Source of the DNA: Deltaproteobacteria bacterium
Lineage (GTDB): Bacteria > Desulfobacterota_B > Binatia > Bin18
Reading direction: 5' to 3'
NCBI GenBank assembly: GCA_012271025.1
Contig: JAAXHF010000100.1
Coordinates: 1-5,184 of the forward strand
Length of the DNA stretch: 5,184 bases
The position numbers and the translations under genes were made by a program. Of this stretch, positions 5,166-5,184 are shown piece after piece. The notes below the pieces were generated by a model that did no database searches, was not told where the DNA came from, and saw nothing but the letters and a program-made list of their open reading frames with translations. The number at the start of each line of letters is the position of its first letter. Position 1 is the stretch's first letter.

Positions 5166-5184
5166 CCGGCGTATGGCGCGTCCT

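Larger units (their letters stand above)
4689..5184. other. Long non-coding region upstream of the operon
   Basis: I see no convincing gene in these 496 bases. Open frames on both strands here translate repeat DNA (for example SPLEGEGGPQGRVRG on the minus strand, a peptide pattern typical of CCCTCTCC-type repeats). The operon-proximal 130 bases hold possible promoter and operator-like repeats; the distal 270 bases are a mosaic of dispersed-repeat-like DNA. No tRNA or rRNA gene was recognised. The gene beyond the right edge, if any, is not visible. Confidence 0.7.

Noticed and set aside
5154..5184. Possible start of a divergent plus-strand gene: GAGGAGG then ATG at 5173
   Set aside because: The spacing is long at 12 bases, only four codons are visible, and the purine-rich stretch looks like part of a dispersed AAAGGGGGA-type repeat.
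4689..5184. CRISPR array
   Set aside because: The repeats are inverted pairs and single copies, not regularly spaced direct repeats with unique spacers.

Overview
The window is a GC-rich stretch of bacterial DNA. It carries four genes, all on the minus strand and closely spaced (gaps of 37, 30 and 11 bases). They look like one transcription unit read from about 4,690 leftwards and off the left edge. Nothing in the sequence fixes the taxon. The GC-rich codon use, good Shine-Dalgarno sites, catabolic enzyme families and repeat-rich spacer would suit an uncultured proteobacterial or Tectomicrobia/Desulfobacterota-like lineage, but that is a weak inference from general familiarity.

Layout in order of transcription: (1) 4688-3555, an amidohydrolase-2 (ACMSD / gamma-resorcylate decarboxylase type) TIM-barrel metalloenzyme; (2) 3517-2360, a fold-type I PLP aminotransferase-like protein in which two usual cofactor-contacting residues are methionines; (3) 2329-743, a Tat-exported amidohydrolase of the S-adenosylhomocysteine deaminase / chlorohydrolase type with a CxxCH motif before the twin arginines and Gln for the usual catalytic Glu; (4) 731-1, the N-terminal 243 residues of an acyl-CoA-dehydrogenase-fold flavoprotein, most like the flavin-dependent monooxygenase branch, cut by the window edge.

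The combination of two unrelated amidohydrolases, an aminotransferase and a flavoprotein oxidase/oxygenase suggests catabolism or tailoring of a nitrogen-containing, possibly aromatic or amide, compound. No substrate can be named from the sequence.

The right-hand 496 bases (4689-5184) hold no supported gene. Next to the operon is a possible promoter whose -10 lies between two GAATCGG direct repeats, then two imperfect hairpins. Further out is a mosaic of dispersed-repeat-like DNA. It is centred on a 211-base inverted-repeat element (4940-5150) whose core can fold as a three-armed cloverleaf and carries an intrinsic-terminator-like hairpin facing the operon. This repeat element and the unusual active sites of the two middle enzymes are the most notable points. 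I did not find a clearly new defence or mobile system.
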